Counted from the first letter of the stretch, positions 9,341 to 21,177 are shown. The stretch is DNA of 64,000 nt from Conchocele bisecta (GCA_029237695.1 CM055272.1:32250791-32314790), one strand, 5' to 3'. The notes: generated from the letters alone by a model not told the origin. Numbers and translations: made by a program.

Positions 9341-9452
9341 TCCTTATTTCTGAACCAAAATATATGTTGTGACCACTCATTTGAACCGTCTCGGCAAGAC
9401 GGTTCAAATGAGTGGTCACAACATATACTTCTGATGAGAAATAAAGAAATTC
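9340..9452. mobile_element. Family A hairpin between duplicated L ends
   Basis: A near-perfect A hairpin occupies 9359-9430, with TTATTTCTG and GAGAAATAAAG just outside. It is flanked by two copies of the L right end (9280-9334 and 9453-9507). Confidence 0.85.
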
Positions 9453-9507
9453 TTGAGCCTTGCCGGATATTTTTTCCCATTCACGGCACTAACCTACTAT
9501 TCTCTAT
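9453..9507. repeat. Duplicate of L right end
   Basis: TGAGCCTTGCCGGATATTTT through CTACTATTCTCTAT repeats 9280-9334 with about one mismatch. Confidence 0.85.
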
Positions 9508-9685
9508 TTACATGGGTATTTCATTATGCTGAATAACAATAAAAGTAGATACATTATGTATTAAATGTTTCGTTATTTGCGAGCACTGCACTGTGCTCAA
9601 TCAGAGAACAGACATACAATCTATTAGGTATCTATTGTTGGCCATTGCCACAAAAGTGGACCATCGAATTTGAAATCTAGCTATG

Positions 9686-10193
9686 TTAAAGGTACATGCC
9701 CACTCAGTAGGCACAAAATGTTCTTTATAGGAATTGAATAAGTGTATATTTGTGTCACTATTCCACCAGTTCTCAAGATTATGAATGCCCGCTATACAGA
9801 TATAATCATTTAGTAATGTGTATTTTACTGCTAGTGACACACGGTGGTATCAGGCTATTTTCATATGCAAATGAGACAGGATATTTTTTAATTATTTATA
9901 CTAATTAAATGCGTCACCTGCAAAAATAATATTTTCGACAGATTATGATCGTATGATCGTTCCACATCAAAAAATAAATACAGATAATAAATAGTAATGT
10001 TCGTTAACATTTTAAGGAAACACGGTTATCGCCCCTGATATCAGTGTTGAAATTTACGTCAGACATAAAATGTATAATAATGCCAATCAATACGTAGGGT
10101 AATGGTGAATGTTTTGTTCTCCAGAAAATGCATCAAGAGATGTATCTGATATAAAGAACATTTTGTGCCTACTGAGTGGGCACGTACCTTTAA
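9686..10193. mobile_element. Family M element with TTAA edges
   Basis: TTAAAGGTACATGCCCACTC at the left and the complement ending in CGTACCTTTAA at the right form inverted repeats of about 45 bp. The 508-bp element has no open frame of note. The same element, inverted and truncated, lies at 21174-21643. Whether TTAA is the duplicated target or part of the terminus cannot be told from two copies. Confidence 0.85.
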
Positions 10194-10345
10194 CCTCCGT
10201 ATTTCACACCGAGGACACATTTTTGTTGTGAGAAAGTGTGTGTTCTTAATTCTCACAAAAAGTGTATTTTGTTACCACTCAGTTGAACAGTCTCATGGAG
10301 ACGGTTCAACTGAGTGGTAACAATGTATACTTTCTTTAAGAAATT
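10194..10345. mobile_element. Family A hairpin
   Basis: The hairpin at 10259-10333 pairs TTGTTACCACTCAGTTGAAC with its complement. Its left side may start at the TTAA that also ends M (10190-10193). The right end is unclear. Confidence 0.65.
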
Positions 10346-11021
10346 AAATATAAAATGTTGTTGGTAATGTTTGATACATTCTTTTGGCTTATATTTAAGG
10401 GTGGGGATTGGCTCGAACGGCTTCCATGCCAGGTTAGTTTGATACATGTGAAACCAGTCATTGTCTGGTATGCAATGGCAGGTGCAGATCCAGGAATTTC
10501 AGCAGGGATGGGTCGAAATAGTGGGAGCGACTGTCTTTTTTTTGCCGGGAACAGGGATGGGACCGGACCCGGTGGACCCACCCCTGGATCCACACCTGGG
10601 CAGGCAGCTTCCAGCAGCAACAATTTAATACACAGCACATGTCATATCCTGACCCTGTAGGCTGATCTGATTTCAGGAATAAATTGCGGAATGTCTTTCT
10701 GGTTTTTTGGCGGTAAAATAAAACAGGCGCCAGTTGAAGTTCTAATGGTGTCGCTACATGTTTATGTATGTTATTACGGGTCGACGAATATGTGCTCAAG
10801 TCTTGACCAAAAAATAGCTTGATGTGATTTTGTACCTAAGAAGATGTGGGATAACATGAGAAATTAAATATTTACAAAATTTACGATTTTTCATAAACGA
10901 CGTCAAAAGTTGATGGAATGTTCGGAGCAAATAGAATTCCGTGTTTGCTCTGAACATTTCGTCAATTTTCGATGTATTTTACAGAAAATATCACAGTTTT
11001 CACAATACCACAATATGGCGG
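10346..11021. other. No clear feature; small quasi-palindrome
   Basis: At 10478-10630 a GC-richer stretch gives overlapping open frames on both strands but no recognisable protein. At 10924-10962 GTTCGGAGCAAA and TTTGCTCTGAAC form a short hairpin. Confidence 0.4.
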
Positions 11022-11068
11022 TGTTTCAGTCCAATGCTCTACCATTGCGCTATCAACCCCCTCTACCA
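11022..11068 (-). repeat. tRNA-like box A fragment, minus strand
   Basis: Read on the minus strand it gives TAGCGCAATGGTAGAGCATT, a good D-arm and box A. The TpsiC arm is missing where sequence should continue towards lower coordinates, so this is a truncated SINE head or tRNA fragment rather than a gene. Confidence 0.45.
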
Positions 11069-11380
11069 CACAGGAAATATAGTTAGAGAATATGCTCAGC
11101 ATATCAGTTTTACCATCACAAGCCCTGATCTCCAATTGGCAAGTCTGAGATTTTCCCTACATTGTTACAGAAGCACCTGCTGCGAGGTCAATTTGGGGCG
11201 CTATATCACACCTACGATATCCCAGATAACCCCAGGTACCGCTGATAGGGCAAGTGGCTGTTAATTGGCGCCAGCGTTACTGATTAGCAGGTGCTATGTC
11301 TACCTGACAATTTGCTCACTGCAGAATTCCTGCATAGAGTATAGGCACTCCTGTTTACTGTGAGGATTGGCTTGCAGATG

Positions 11381-11382
<2 letters not shown>

Positions 11383-11466
<84 letters not shown>
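11383..11466. repeat. ATTG then CTTG microsatellite
   Basis: About nine ATTG units pass into about twelve CTTG units. The switch of one base in the unit suggests one array grew from a point variant of the other. Confidence 0.95.
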
Positions 11467-11558
11467 GATCAATGGGAGCTCAGTCTGGATACAGCTTGAA
11501 ATACTACTGTATACTGGGAAGATCCTGACGTGTAGCTAGATGCTTTTTTTATACGTGT

Positions 11559-11757
11559 GGGCCGTTTCACTAAACTGGGCACAACTAAAATGTTTGTAAG
11601 TGCAAAATTATGACAGTCTGTAAATTTCACAGTATCAATGTTTTCTTGTAAACGATTATTGGATTTACATGTATTGAGCATAGGCTGCATATGCAGACGA
11701 TCCTAAATTTGCACTTACGAACATTTTAGTTGTACAAAGTTTAGTGAAACGGACCCC
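11559..11757. mobile_element. Family I palindromic MITE
   Basis: GGGCCGTTTCACTAAACT opens and its near-complement ending in GTGAAACGGACCCC closes it. The central palindrome (GAGCATAGGCTGCATATGCA) is shortened on the right. Confidence 0.8.
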
Positions 11758-12187
11758 TGGCTATACCATATTCATAGACTACTTCATCAATTAACTGATT
11801 AATTTACTGAATGATATTATTATGACTGGTTGCCCGATTGGCTAACTGATTGACTGTCTGACCAATTGACTGATAGGGAAAATAAAACATTAATGAATGT
11901 ATAAAGAAATAAATAACAAATGATTGACTAAGCAAACAAACATATGAACAACCTCATAAATTATAATCCCAGACTTCTTCATTGTTCACTTATACCAATC
12001 CTGCTAAGTTATAAAAAATCTATGCGTAGAATGTGGAGGCAAAAACGTACTTCCACAAATTATTTTAAACAGTCAACAAACCGTGTAATGATTCACCAAC
12101 AGATGTGGTTTCCGTGTTTGACTTGCCTTCCACCCACATAAACTTTTCACACCAACTCACTAACATATATCACTTATCAAACCAGAC
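11758..12187. other. Decayed ATTG/ACTG repeats, otherwise unassigned
   Basis: 11770-11880 contains irregular GATTGACTGA-like repeats. GTGGTTTCCGTGT to CCACCCACATAAA at 12105-12142 resembles the SINE body at 1780-1800. Confidence 0.4.
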
Positions 12188-12436
12188 TTAACGCTTAGAC
12201 TGCTATCTTTTTTTTTTGGTCGTCTGCTGTTTATTTTCTATTTCCCAGTTTTATCATCAAAACATACAGCACTTTAGAACAATTTACAACAAAAACATGG
12301 TTTGACAGCACTTCAGAATCATTTCCATTGGAAATGATTCTGAAGTGCTGTCAAACCATGTTTTTATTGAGAAATAATGCAAGATATAAAAGCAACAGCA
12401 GCCGACAATTGTTGTGAGTAGCGGTCTACGGGTTAA
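12188..12436. mobile_element. Family J TTAA MITE, complete
   Basis: TTAACGCTTAGACTGCTATC opens and GCGGTCTACGGGTTAA closes it. A 75-bp palindrome lies at 12291-12365 around TTTCCATTGGAAA. An extra half-arm at 12266-12285 precedes it. Confidence 0.9.
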
Positions 12437-12555
12437 CCTGGGCAAACCAACACACATATCAGACACCACACAACTTGGTATAATCATAACAGTCGGGCCA
12501 TTGATACTGTGCAATAGATATTATAATTATGCACACCTAATTTTTTTTGTTCATA

Positions 12556-12820
12556 TACAATGAAACCTCTTGAAACCGGACCTCTGACACCAGGGTGTCC
12601 AGTTTCGAGAGGTTCCACTGTAATTCAAGCATTTGATACTGTGCAATAGATATTATACGTACACCTAACTTCTTACACAGTGGACCCTCTCACAGAGTGT
12701 CCGGTTTAGAAGAGGTTCCACTGTAATTCAGGCATATGAACACACTAAGACATGTCTGTGAGCTTTGCAATACTGAACAGACATTTGAGGGTTTCCGGTT
12801 TAGAGAGGTTTCACTGTAAG
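12556..12820. mobile_element. Family B termini cluster
   Basis: One inverted pair of B ends lies at 12556-12622, a second shorter pair at 12674-12727 and a solo right end at 12786-12820. The phrase TTGATACTGTGCAATAGATA is duplicated at about 12499 and 12630, so part of the cluster arose by local duplication. Confidence 0.75.
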
Positions 12821-12949
12821 TCAGGCGTATAACATTCCAACACAAGTGCTGTGCCAAGAACGCACCCAGTAGACATTTTCCCACTTCAGAATGTCCATCA
12901 AAATATAAGAACCTCCCATTAATTTATAATGGGAAAGGATTCCAAAACC

Positions 12950-13181
12950 TTAACCCTTACACCGCTATCTTAATTTTTTGTCGTCTGCTGTTTATTTTCT
13001 ATTTTCCATTTGTATCATCAAAAACATGCTTTGACAGCACTTTGGAATAATTTACAACATGCTTTGACAGCACTTGGAAATTGGAATTGGAAATGATTCT
13101 GAAGTGCTGTCAAACCATGTTTTATTGAGAAATAAGGCAAGATATAACACCAATTGTTGCGTGTAGCGGTATAAGGGTTAA
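12950..13181. mobile_element. Family J TTAA MITE
   Basis: TTAACCCTTACACCGCTATC opens and GCGGTATAAGGGTTAA closes it. The palindrome is damaged in its left arm (ACTTGGAAATTGGAATTGG). Confidence 0.85.
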
Positions 13182-13990
13182 TTTTGTTCCCTTGGATCTT
13201 TGATCTAAGCACAACACTGCAGCACAGGTCTGTGGTGCTAAAACAATCTAGCCGCGGATACATCACACTTCAAACAGGTAAAAACTTTAATGTGGGCCAC
13301 ATGGGTGGGCTATAGACTGGAAATATGGATGATTATGAAGACAAATTTGAAGTCCGAGTCAGGGTCGTGGTATGTAAATATAAGGTATGTACATATAAGG
13401 TATGTAAAAACGCATGCATGCACACATGCATGGACACCCAGACGTCATTTTGATCACTATGTCTCACTCTCCATAAGCTGGCTCGACAAAAGTATTCATG
13501 AACAGACATTGTCAAAAGACGTTGAAAAGACACCAAGGTTTTCAAGATGTCCAGCTACAAGGGGTTATGCTGTACATAAGTCTTACCATTGCAAACAACA
13601 TATACGATGATCAAACTGCATATTTATGGTGTATGCTGATTGCAATCTCAAACGTGGTCGATTTCCTGCTCAATGACTAATTCAATTTCGCAGGTTATTG
13701 TCAAAAACGCAACAATGGTCAGCATCTGGTATGAAAATGACAATATGAGTCGACATAACACCCTTCATTTGAATTATGTTTTGGAATAAATGTGTGAAAC
13801 CTGGTATTAGTATATGCCCTGTTCTGTTCTTTTCTGTACATGTTGGAAAAATAAAGTGCCCAAACTGCTACTTGAATGTTTTCAGCCAATATAGGAATAT
13901 TTTTTATTTTTTTTTAATTTTAGTAAAATAATATCATCAATAATAAATAATAAACGGCAAACAAATGTTTAATTCATCACAGGAATTAAT
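13182..13990. other. Mostly unassigned; fragment shared with 63760
   Basis: 13431-13490 (GTCATTTTGATCACTATGTC to GGCTCGACAAAA) matches 63765-63810 and may be the end of an ACGG-microsatellite element. ATACATATAAGGTATG is locally repeated near 13375-13410. Nothing else is recognisable. Confidence 0.45.
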
Positions 13991-14155
13991 GATGGGGGTT
14001 TTGTCCACCCTGTAAAAATCATGAAGAGGGTTATGTCCACCCTGTACAAATCATGAAGGGGGTTATTTCCACCCTGTCAAAATCATGAAGGGGGGTTTTG
14101 TCCATGTTGTCATTTTCACACGAAGGGGGTTATGTTCAAGGGGGTTTTGTCCTAC
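13991..14155. mobile_element. Q element, second copy
   Basis: Four diverged units of GGGGGTTNTGTCCACCCTGT and an ending of TTTTCACACGAAGGGGGTTA and GGGGGTTTTGTCC match the Q element at 7952-8089. Confidence 0.7.
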
Positions 14156-14700
14156 ATCTCAGTATCTAATTATTTCCACCTGTCTAGCTGTAAACATATT
14201 GACACAGTATTAATAAGCATAGCTACCCATTAGTAAGCTCTGAATAACCCGTAACTTTACGACCGGAATACCGGTATGTATTTTTGTCTCATCCCACATG
14301 TTTATGTACAGTTTGTGGTCATGTAACATATTTGTGATAACGAATTGTGCGCATTTACAACGTACGCTGGATTCTTCTCCTAGCAAGTGGCAAATAAAAT
14401 ATTATGAAGTGTGTTCTGTTCTTTGAGAATATATGCAATTGTTATGACATGTTTAGTTTGGGAATAATGTTATGTTAATTTCTAACATTACAACCACTAG
14501 TTTACACAACCAGTAGTTTACACAAATAAAATAGATTCAGTAGAGCGGAAGCTTCCATTTTGGCACCATTTTGTTGTGTTGCTCACATATGGAGAAATGA
14601 CATCAGTAACATCACAATGATGTGTTTTCTTCATTCAATCAAATCAATTTCTCGGACACATCTTTTGAAATGTGGGGCAGTCACTTCGCTACGACTTGCC
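14156..14700. other. No recognisable feature
   Basis: AT-rich DNA with a local duplicate CCAGTAGTTTACACAA/CCACTAGTTTACACAA at 14491-14525. Confidence 0.45.
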
Positions 14701-14723
14701 TTCGCTATGACTTGCCTTTGTTT

Positions 14724-14820
14724 GGGGGGGGGGGGGGGGGGGGGGGGTTTGTGGGGGGGGGGGGGGGGTGGGGGGGCTTGCAATCTACTCCCATATACCG
14801 TCCATAGCTAGGGGGGGGGG
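14724..14820. repeat. Poly-G tracts
   Basis: Runs of about 24, 16, 7 and 10 G residues are broken by TTTGT, T and a short single-copy stretch. They could form G-quadruplexes on the + strand. Glycine-rich open frames here are artefacts of the homopolymer. Confidence 0.95.
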
Positions 14821-15026
14821 CTTGCAATCTACTCTCCTATTGTAATACCGTCCGTAGCTAACTAGCTAGGGAATAATTGCAAGAGTTACCATTCGCAACT
14901 AGGGGGTAACCCGTTGTCCTATTTTTTAGCTCTTCGAAATGTACTTTCCTGTGTTTTACGGCATTTAAATTCAGACTCCAACTGGTGGTAAATTGTGATC
15001 TATGTAAACTCCGTGGCTGAATGGGG
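14778..15026. repeat. Dispersed repeat S
   Basis: CTTGCAATCTACTC, TACCATTCGCAACTAGGGGG, AGCTCTTCGAAATG and CAACTGGTGGTAAA occur in the same order at 40180-40380. Class unknown. Confidence 0.7.
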
Positions 15027-15027
15027 A

Positions 15028-15070
15028 CCCCCCCCCCCCCCCCCCCCCCTCCCCCCCCCCCCCCCCCTCC
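15028..15070. repeat. Poly-C tract
   Basis: About 40 C residues broken by two T. It is complementary to the G tracts 250 bp upstream, so the two could pair. Confidence 0.95.
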
Positions 15071-15089
15071 AGATGCGCCCAGCTGCTCT

Positions 15090-15191
15090 GAGGACTCAAT
15101 TCTAATGAAATTCCAAGACATATTTACAGAGAAATAAAAAATATACTCCTAATTTGTTTGGCGGATATTTTCACCACATGCAAAGAGTTAA
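15090..15191. mobile_element. Family D MITE, right half
   Basis: AATTCTAATGAAATTCCAAG, ACAGAGAAATAAA and CATGCAAAGAGTTAA match the right half of D. The left half is missing and replaced by the poly-C tract and S repeat. Confidence 0.75.
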
Positions 15192-16147
15192 ATAAGTTAA
15201 CCAAGACTGGCCCAACAATTATAAAACCTACAACGCTCCGATTCTTCGAATGCGGATATTGCCATGGTAGCCTAATTCTGATGACAACTGACCTTTGCTG
15301 TGATACAAATAATTAGTGCAGTTGACAACATAATATTTCTATTGCAAACATTAACAATTAGCAAGACCAATAAGCAATGGCAACCATAAGCAATTATTAA
15401 AATTAATAAAATGCTAAATGTCAATTGCTAAACATGAATATGACCTTTTTCAACTCAATAACAGCCGCACATTTCAGGTTTTCATTCATTCTGAGACATT
15501 TAAAATGAGGTTGTATTTTGTTCCAAATGACAAAGGTAATCAAAAGTAAATCCTCAAAATCCCGACTCCCCAATAATGACGATCATAATGACATCCAGAC
15601 CACAATAAGCATTTCAATGTATTTCACATTTTGAAGAAATAAATAGGTACATTGTATTTGTCACGGGTGTCTGTCTGGCCGTCCGCTGGAGACTTGATAT
15701 TTGGTGTGTGGTTTCCGTATGGTGTGTGTATGAGCAAAGAGAATTTTTATTTTTTATATTTGACACCCGGTTCGTGGAATTATTTCCCCCTTTCAGACTT
15801 GCAAATTTTGGGAAAATTAGGTCTATTGTGATTGCGACTTTCCTCTAGTTCTTATTTCAAATCAAAAGTAGTTTCAGTGACCACTGTCAATATTAGTCTG
15901 GGGGCAACTGTACATATACGTATACAAATCCGGCACCTCATGTTAATTTTTGGCACCCGATGATTTTATAAACTTGAAAGTATAAGGTTTCCAAAAATCT
16001 GAATAATGATATGGATATGATAATTTGCAGTTCTTATTGAATTGATAACCGTATAAATTGCTCAGAAGATCGGAATAATAGATATTCTGCATCTTACTAG
16101 CAGAAACACACAAGCATTTTCAATGTATGCGTACGCGGCGGTTATAT
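15192..16147. other. No recognisable feature
   Basis: AT-rich. GGTGTCTGTCTGGCCGTCCG at 15665 and CCGGCACCTCATGTTAATTT at 15929 (inverted near 19830-19846) are short dispersed pieces. Confidence 0.4.
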
Positions 16148-16610
16148 TTTCAAAATGGCCACCAAAAGGCTACATTTTCAAACAGGCTGGTATGTAAGAC
16201 ACAGAGGAGCGTAATTTCATGTATATATACCTATAGTTGTAGTTCAAAGTATCCTATAAGAAATGTAGTGATGTCGTTTCTTATACTTCACCATATTTAA
16301 AATTAAAATGGCTGCCAAACTGCTGCTTTTTTTAAATAAATACACGCTAAAATAACTTAGTAGTGATGCAGGTGCAAGTGAAATATGTCAACAGGATCGG
16401 CTATTGATAATAATGTCTTTGATAGCAACGGCATAATAAGCACGGAAATCATGTTTATTTTCAAAATGGCCACCAAAATAACACGATTATAGACCAGTGG
16501 AAAAGTAAAATAGTGAACTCCACGTGGATGCTTTAATCCATGCATTAACTATCAAAGATTCTAACAATACACCAGAAATATATGTCAAATATTTGATGAA
16601 TCTAGTCATG
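16148..16610. repeat. Tandem repeat, ~154-bp unit, three diverged copies
   Basis: AAAATGGCCACCAAAA or a close variant (AAAATGGCTGCCAAAC) starts units at about 16151, 16305 and 16458. The unit resembles the AAAATGGCCGCCAAGG phrase that punctuates the U element at 57439. Confidence 0.5.
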
Positions 16611-16639
16611 GTTTATATCACAGTTGATAGTCAAGTATA

Positions 16640-16821
16640 TACAGTCAAACCTGTGAATAAAGACCAGCCATGGGAAGTACAAAATCCGGTCTTTGTTCAC
16701 AGGTGGTCATTATTCGCAGGGTCATTTATATAGTAATTATGCTATTGTGACATCAAAATTGTGGCCTTTACAGCCAGGTGATTGCTATTCAGAGATGGTC
16801 TTTAGCACAGGTGCGACTGTA
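16640..16821. mobile_element. Family G (pogo-like) MITE, complete
   Basis: TACAGTCAAACCTGTG opens and CACAGGTGCGACTGTA closes it, with TA at both edges. An internal inverted copy of the left end (CTTTGTTCACAGGTGGTC) lies at about 16691-16708. Confidence 0.8.
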
Positions 16822-17914
16822 CATACTTCACACATACATTGATTACTTGGAAGTTTATACACATTTGTTCAAACATACTAGCAGTGTTTATACCCACAAA
16901 TTCAGTATCAAAGAATTCAGTACTCACGGTGCGAAGTAACTTATGCAAATTATCTCACATACTCGATGAGGTTTTACATATACAGGTATGCTCCTTAATT
17001 TTTTAACATGCTGCACAAGGATATTACATGATTGGAATTGTTACACAGAATTTCTAACTTACGTAATTACTTGTCATTTTGGTTATAAGGAGTTACTCAC
17101 TTGACTAGGTGTCACACATACATTAAATAGGTTTATAACATGCTCAGGGGTACCCCATAGCAGGGACTAATATTTTGGTTTTACGGCTTTGCTTATGTGC
17201 TGTATGAATGGTGTGAAGAGTTATATAGCACTTTTGAAGGTGGTGATATTCATGGCACCTACATGGACTAAATTAGTTTTCATCAATACAATGTACCGTA
17301 TGTACAAAAGTATTGAATATGTGTTACAACGATATAATCATGTCCATAATGTGAAATTAATATTCGTTATAAGCTGAATCTGATACATACACTGCCTTCA
17401 GAAAAGTATAGCAATTCCAAGAATGATATTTGAGTATCCTATGCTCTTTTCAGAAGTCAGTTAGCGAGTTGAAACAGATACTGGTTATTTTAAGTAATTT
17501 AATCATTCCAGTAATGATAAGCTTCCTCATCATGAACGTCACCAGATTGGGTTGTTTGTCTATTTGCAAAATCATCGCATGTTTATTTATAGGTGTATAC
17601 TAGAAAGCAGTAAACCATATGGACCGTAGACTCGTGGAAAATAATTTCAACATGCCAATACTATAAAATGCGCAATTTAGGAGGACAGCAATTTTAACGA
17701 GGCATTTAACCAATATATATGCTATTTGTATGAGCTTATATCATATAAGGAAGAACATATGTCAGAATATTCAGAGCTGATTGTGATTATTACAATTACC
17801 ACAAACCTTCAATACAATCATATAGTTTAGATTTCCGATCTTAACCAGACTGTGACATTATCCAAACAAGAAAAGAAGACACAGAGAGGAGACAAATGAA
17901 CCCATGAAAACATA
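16822..17914. other. No recognisable feature
   Basis: About 1.1 kb of AT-rich sequence; open frames are all short and unrecognised. Confidence 0.5.
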
Positions 17915-18180
17915 TTTATCCCGCCAACACAGTGCGTATGTGCCGTGAAACACGGTGCAGTGAAACATTTTTGATATCCAGTCAATACAATTTTTGCATT
18001 TTACAGCCATTTGTAGGTGTTGACGGGATAAATAGAATAGTAGGTTAGTGCCGTGAATGGGAAAAAATATCTGGCGCGGCACGGAAACGGGATGTGCTCG
18101 GCAGAGCCTCGCCCATCCCGTTTCCTGAGCCTTGCCAGATATCTTTTCCCATTCACGGCACTAACCTACTATTCTCTATA
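17915..18180. mobile_element. Family L double palindrome
   Basis: Nearly identical to 9069-9340, with the same two modules. This copy lacks the A hairpin and the duplicated right end seen there. Confidence 0.85.
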
Positions 18181-18542
18181 TCTGGCGCAATACCCAGTGG
18201 TAGCAGCATGGCATGCGTACACATTAAGTATCGGCTATAGCCGTGCATGAGCCATGTTTAACTGTGTTGGAATCTGCATTTACTACAACTGAATAGGTAG
18301 CAATCAGTAATTATAAACGTTATGCAGCATGCCATTGAAATTATCATTTCCTAAGATCTGTGCTTTAATAGTTTTCTTTTAATTAATGAAACCTGACACA
18401 CATATTCAGTAGATGACCATTATATGGTATTTATCCTGTTTTTGTTCTTTTGATAAATACAATACAACATTATTCTCAATTTTCCCTGACCCTGAACTGG
18501 CATTCAATTTAACAAAAGTAAATACAAATACATTACATAACT
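18181..18542. other. No recognisable feature
   Basis: AT-rich sequence without repeats I can match. Confidence 0.45.
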
Positions 18543-18710
18543 AGACATTATGTTGTAAAACATGGATATGCTCCCGTGGCATACTGGACTCTAACTGGAG
18601 AAACTCTTCCAAATTTTTATACTTTTCCACGTAAATGGGACGGACGGACGTACGGAACCTCAAAAGCAACGCAATACGCCTCCTTGCTATCACATAGGGG
18701 GCATAAATAC
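18543..18710. mobile_element. Family R hairpin-ended element
   Basis: GTTGTAAAACATGGATATGC starts it. GGACGGACGTACGG lies at 18639, and the 3' hairpin pairs ACGCC with GGGGGCATAAA near 18675-18707. It matches 8739-8920. Confidence 0.7.
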
Positions 18711-18858
18711 ATTTCTGAAGATATTTTTCTTTAGAAATACATGTCTTTAGATTAATACAGTAACCAGGAACCTACTCTTCACTCTTCCACTCCTTCACAT
18801 CTCTTTCACCGGATCTTCCAAGCTTCAATTCCCTGGGTTCTGGTTTAGTCATGATAGT

Positions 18859-18951
18859 TAGCTTTCCGCAATAATACGATATGTTGAAGAATTCTGCAGT
18901 AGACAGGTTACTGCAGAATTGTTCAACATATCATATTATTGCGGAAAGCTT
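18859..18951. repeat. 93-bp palindrome
   Basis: AGCTTTCCGCAATAATACGA is repeated as its complement on the far side of a short AGACAGGT loop, with about three mismatches. No second copy exists in the window. Confidence 0.9.
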
Positions 18952-19959
18952 ACTTTAGATTAATAAATGCGGAATTATGACAACGAATACGAAACATATG
19001 CAGTTTGATTGTTGAATTTAAATCCGCGACCGACTATGATATGGACCTTTGATGACTGCTTTTCTATTTCACAAATAAATTTATTATCAATATCAATGAA
19101 AATATTGACTATTTTTGTATGCCAAATGTATTAATCAATACATGTATGTTTAAAAAGTATTTTAGCATCAAATTTGTCTTGAAGTTCAATGACCTTGAAA
19201 TGACATTGAACTTAATTGTAAAGAAATGGCACCGTTATTTTCTGAAAACTGAACCCTATAAGTTTATAATATAAAACAACCACGAGAAGAAATATTAATA
19301 CGATGTGTCGCATGCATGGCGATTACTCCCGAACTATAACGTTATGTTCATACCAGGGTGCATTAATGTACTAACCCATCATGAGGTCCACTAGTAAGAA
19401 ATTCCTTACTAAGTAAGAAGTTCCTTTTTGTCGTGGCTGGTGAAAAAAATGAACATTATCTTACAGATCTCTAGAGATATATTTTCTAGGATAATAAGTC
19501 AACGATATATGTACACCATCCTGTTATAGCAGTACTAAAAAGAAGAAAACATGGCCGTTTTCCTTCGGTGACCTTGAATATATAGTATTGTGACCTTGAC
19601 CTTGATAGAAGCTGTTAGATGTCTTGATTGTAGTTGATTTTTAATTATTGTGATGCATACCACCGAAGATATTGACACTTCAAATGAACCAATTCCTCGG
19701 TTTCAGGGCATAAATACCAGGATTTTGACCTTGATTTTGAATGACCTTGAAATGACATGGCAAAAATGGCACCCGGATTTTTCGGAAAGTGGGATCCAAG
19801 ACAAATACAAAACCACTAACAAAGAAAAATTAACATGAGGTGCCGGATTCTGAGCAATTGGCTAAAATTAATTATTTGTTTATCAAACTTTAGAGCAGTC
19901 ATCTTTATTTATTTCATGAAATTCAGCAAAATAGAGATTCCTCAGCAATAAATGGCCAA
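18952..19959. other. Unassigned, with gene-like TGACCTTGA repeats
   Basis: TGACCTTGAAATGACATTGA at 19190 and TGACCTTGAAATGACATGGC at 19741 head two similar stretches of about 80 bp (AATGGCACC...TTTTC(T/G)GAAA). These resemble the bodies of the tandem-repeat elements V and W. Confidence 0.4.
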
Positions 19960-20140
19960 CGTTACACATACATTTATTATTTTTATTATTTATTCTCAAA
20001 AGTACATGTCGTGACCATGCACTCATATGAACCGTCTCGGGATCATGGTTCAAATGGTGATCACGACAAATACTTCTAAATGGAAAGCAACAAGATATTC
20101 ATATTTTCCGATCCCCAAACTCCTCTGAACATGAAGCATT
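19960..20140. mobile_element. Family A MITE, diverged
   Basis: TTATTCTCAAAAGTACATGT to ACGACAAATACTTC at 19995-20077 is an A hairpin with several mismatches. Outer ends are not clear. Confidence 0.6.
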
Positions 20141-20390
20141 GCCGGTAATATCATCTCACCAACTGAACAGTCACTGACCAGCATGATAAACACACCCGAA
20201 GGTGTTGTTATACGTTGTTATACATTCACCGATATAAGTGGAACAAATATTTTTATTGGCAAACTTTAACAGGGTACAATATAAATTTTTCATTGCCCAC
20301 CAAGAACGAAAACATGAGCAATACAAATTGGTATTTCATAAGTTTGTCAGAAGCTGACATGTCAGGTTTTATTACATCTTTGGGGCTATA

Positions 20391-20627
20391 TGTGGCTTTG
20401 ACTGGGGAAATGGGGCTTATGGGTTTTTGTGACCAGTGTAGATCCAGATCTGCACAGTCTGATCAGGATCTGCACTGTTCACCATTGCATCAATTAAACA
20501 CCTGCCATGCTTCTAACAAACAACATAGATCATTATCAGGCTACAGGAGTGTGTTATTTGATCATGAGGTACTAGTACACTAGTCACAAATTCCATAAGC
20601 CCAATTTATCCAGTCAAAGCTACACAT
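20391..20627. mobile_element. Family H MITE, complete
   Basis: TGTGGCTTTGACTGGGGAAA opens; the complement ending in CCAGTCAAAGCTACACA closes it. The inner palindrome is CAGATCTGCACAGTCTGATC-like. The spacer CATGCTTCTAACAAACAACA matches other H copies. Confidence 0.8.
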
Positions 20628-20962
20628 TACACATCCAACGGTAGGATAATTGAAAGTTCCTCGACCTAGGTACAAGATCATACATAAATAGACAGACGAT
20701 CTCAATTTGAACAGACAGACTTTCTAGTTGTTTGTAGGCCATGGAAGATTTATGTTGTTTTTTTGTCAGGCTGAAAATTATGCGGGTGGCAGATATCAGC
20801 ATCAGGGTTTTGAATAGCGACAATTTTGTTCACACATAGTAATACAAAATTTATTGTATTTGTCACCTAAAATATAGTTTGAATGGGAAATGTTGACCAT
20901 TGCAATTCAGTGGCCATTGAAAATCTTGATTTATGCATATATTGGTGATTTGCTATTAAATT

Positions 20963-21177
20963 TTAACCCTTACAATGCTGAATTAATTTGTGTCGTCGTC
21001 TGGTTATCTTTCAGTTTCCATTTCTCGCATTAAAAACGTGGTTTGACAGCACTTGAGAATCATTTCCAATGGAAATGATTCTAAAGTGCTGGCAAACCAT
21101 GTTTTTGTTGAGAAAGAAGACAATATAATAATACAACAATAATCAACAATTTTCGTTTCCCACATTCTAATGGTTAA
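20963..21177. mobile_element. Family J TTAA MITE
   Basis: TTAACCCTTACAATGCTGAA opens and CATTCTAATGGTTAA closes it. The palindrome is GTTTGACAGCACTTGAGAAT and complement. Its right TTAA (21174) is shared with the next element. Confidence 0.85.

Noticed and set aside
10355..10799. Three overlapping frames of 100-113 codons
   Set aside because: Open on both strands without a motif; probably a GC-richer repeat fragment.
12913..12931. Hairpin resembling a bacterial terminator
   Set aside because: Short AT-rich palindrome with no T tract or gene; the genome is evidently animal.
14560..15121. Glycine-rich open frames over G and C tracts
   Set aside because: Products of homopolymers, not genes.
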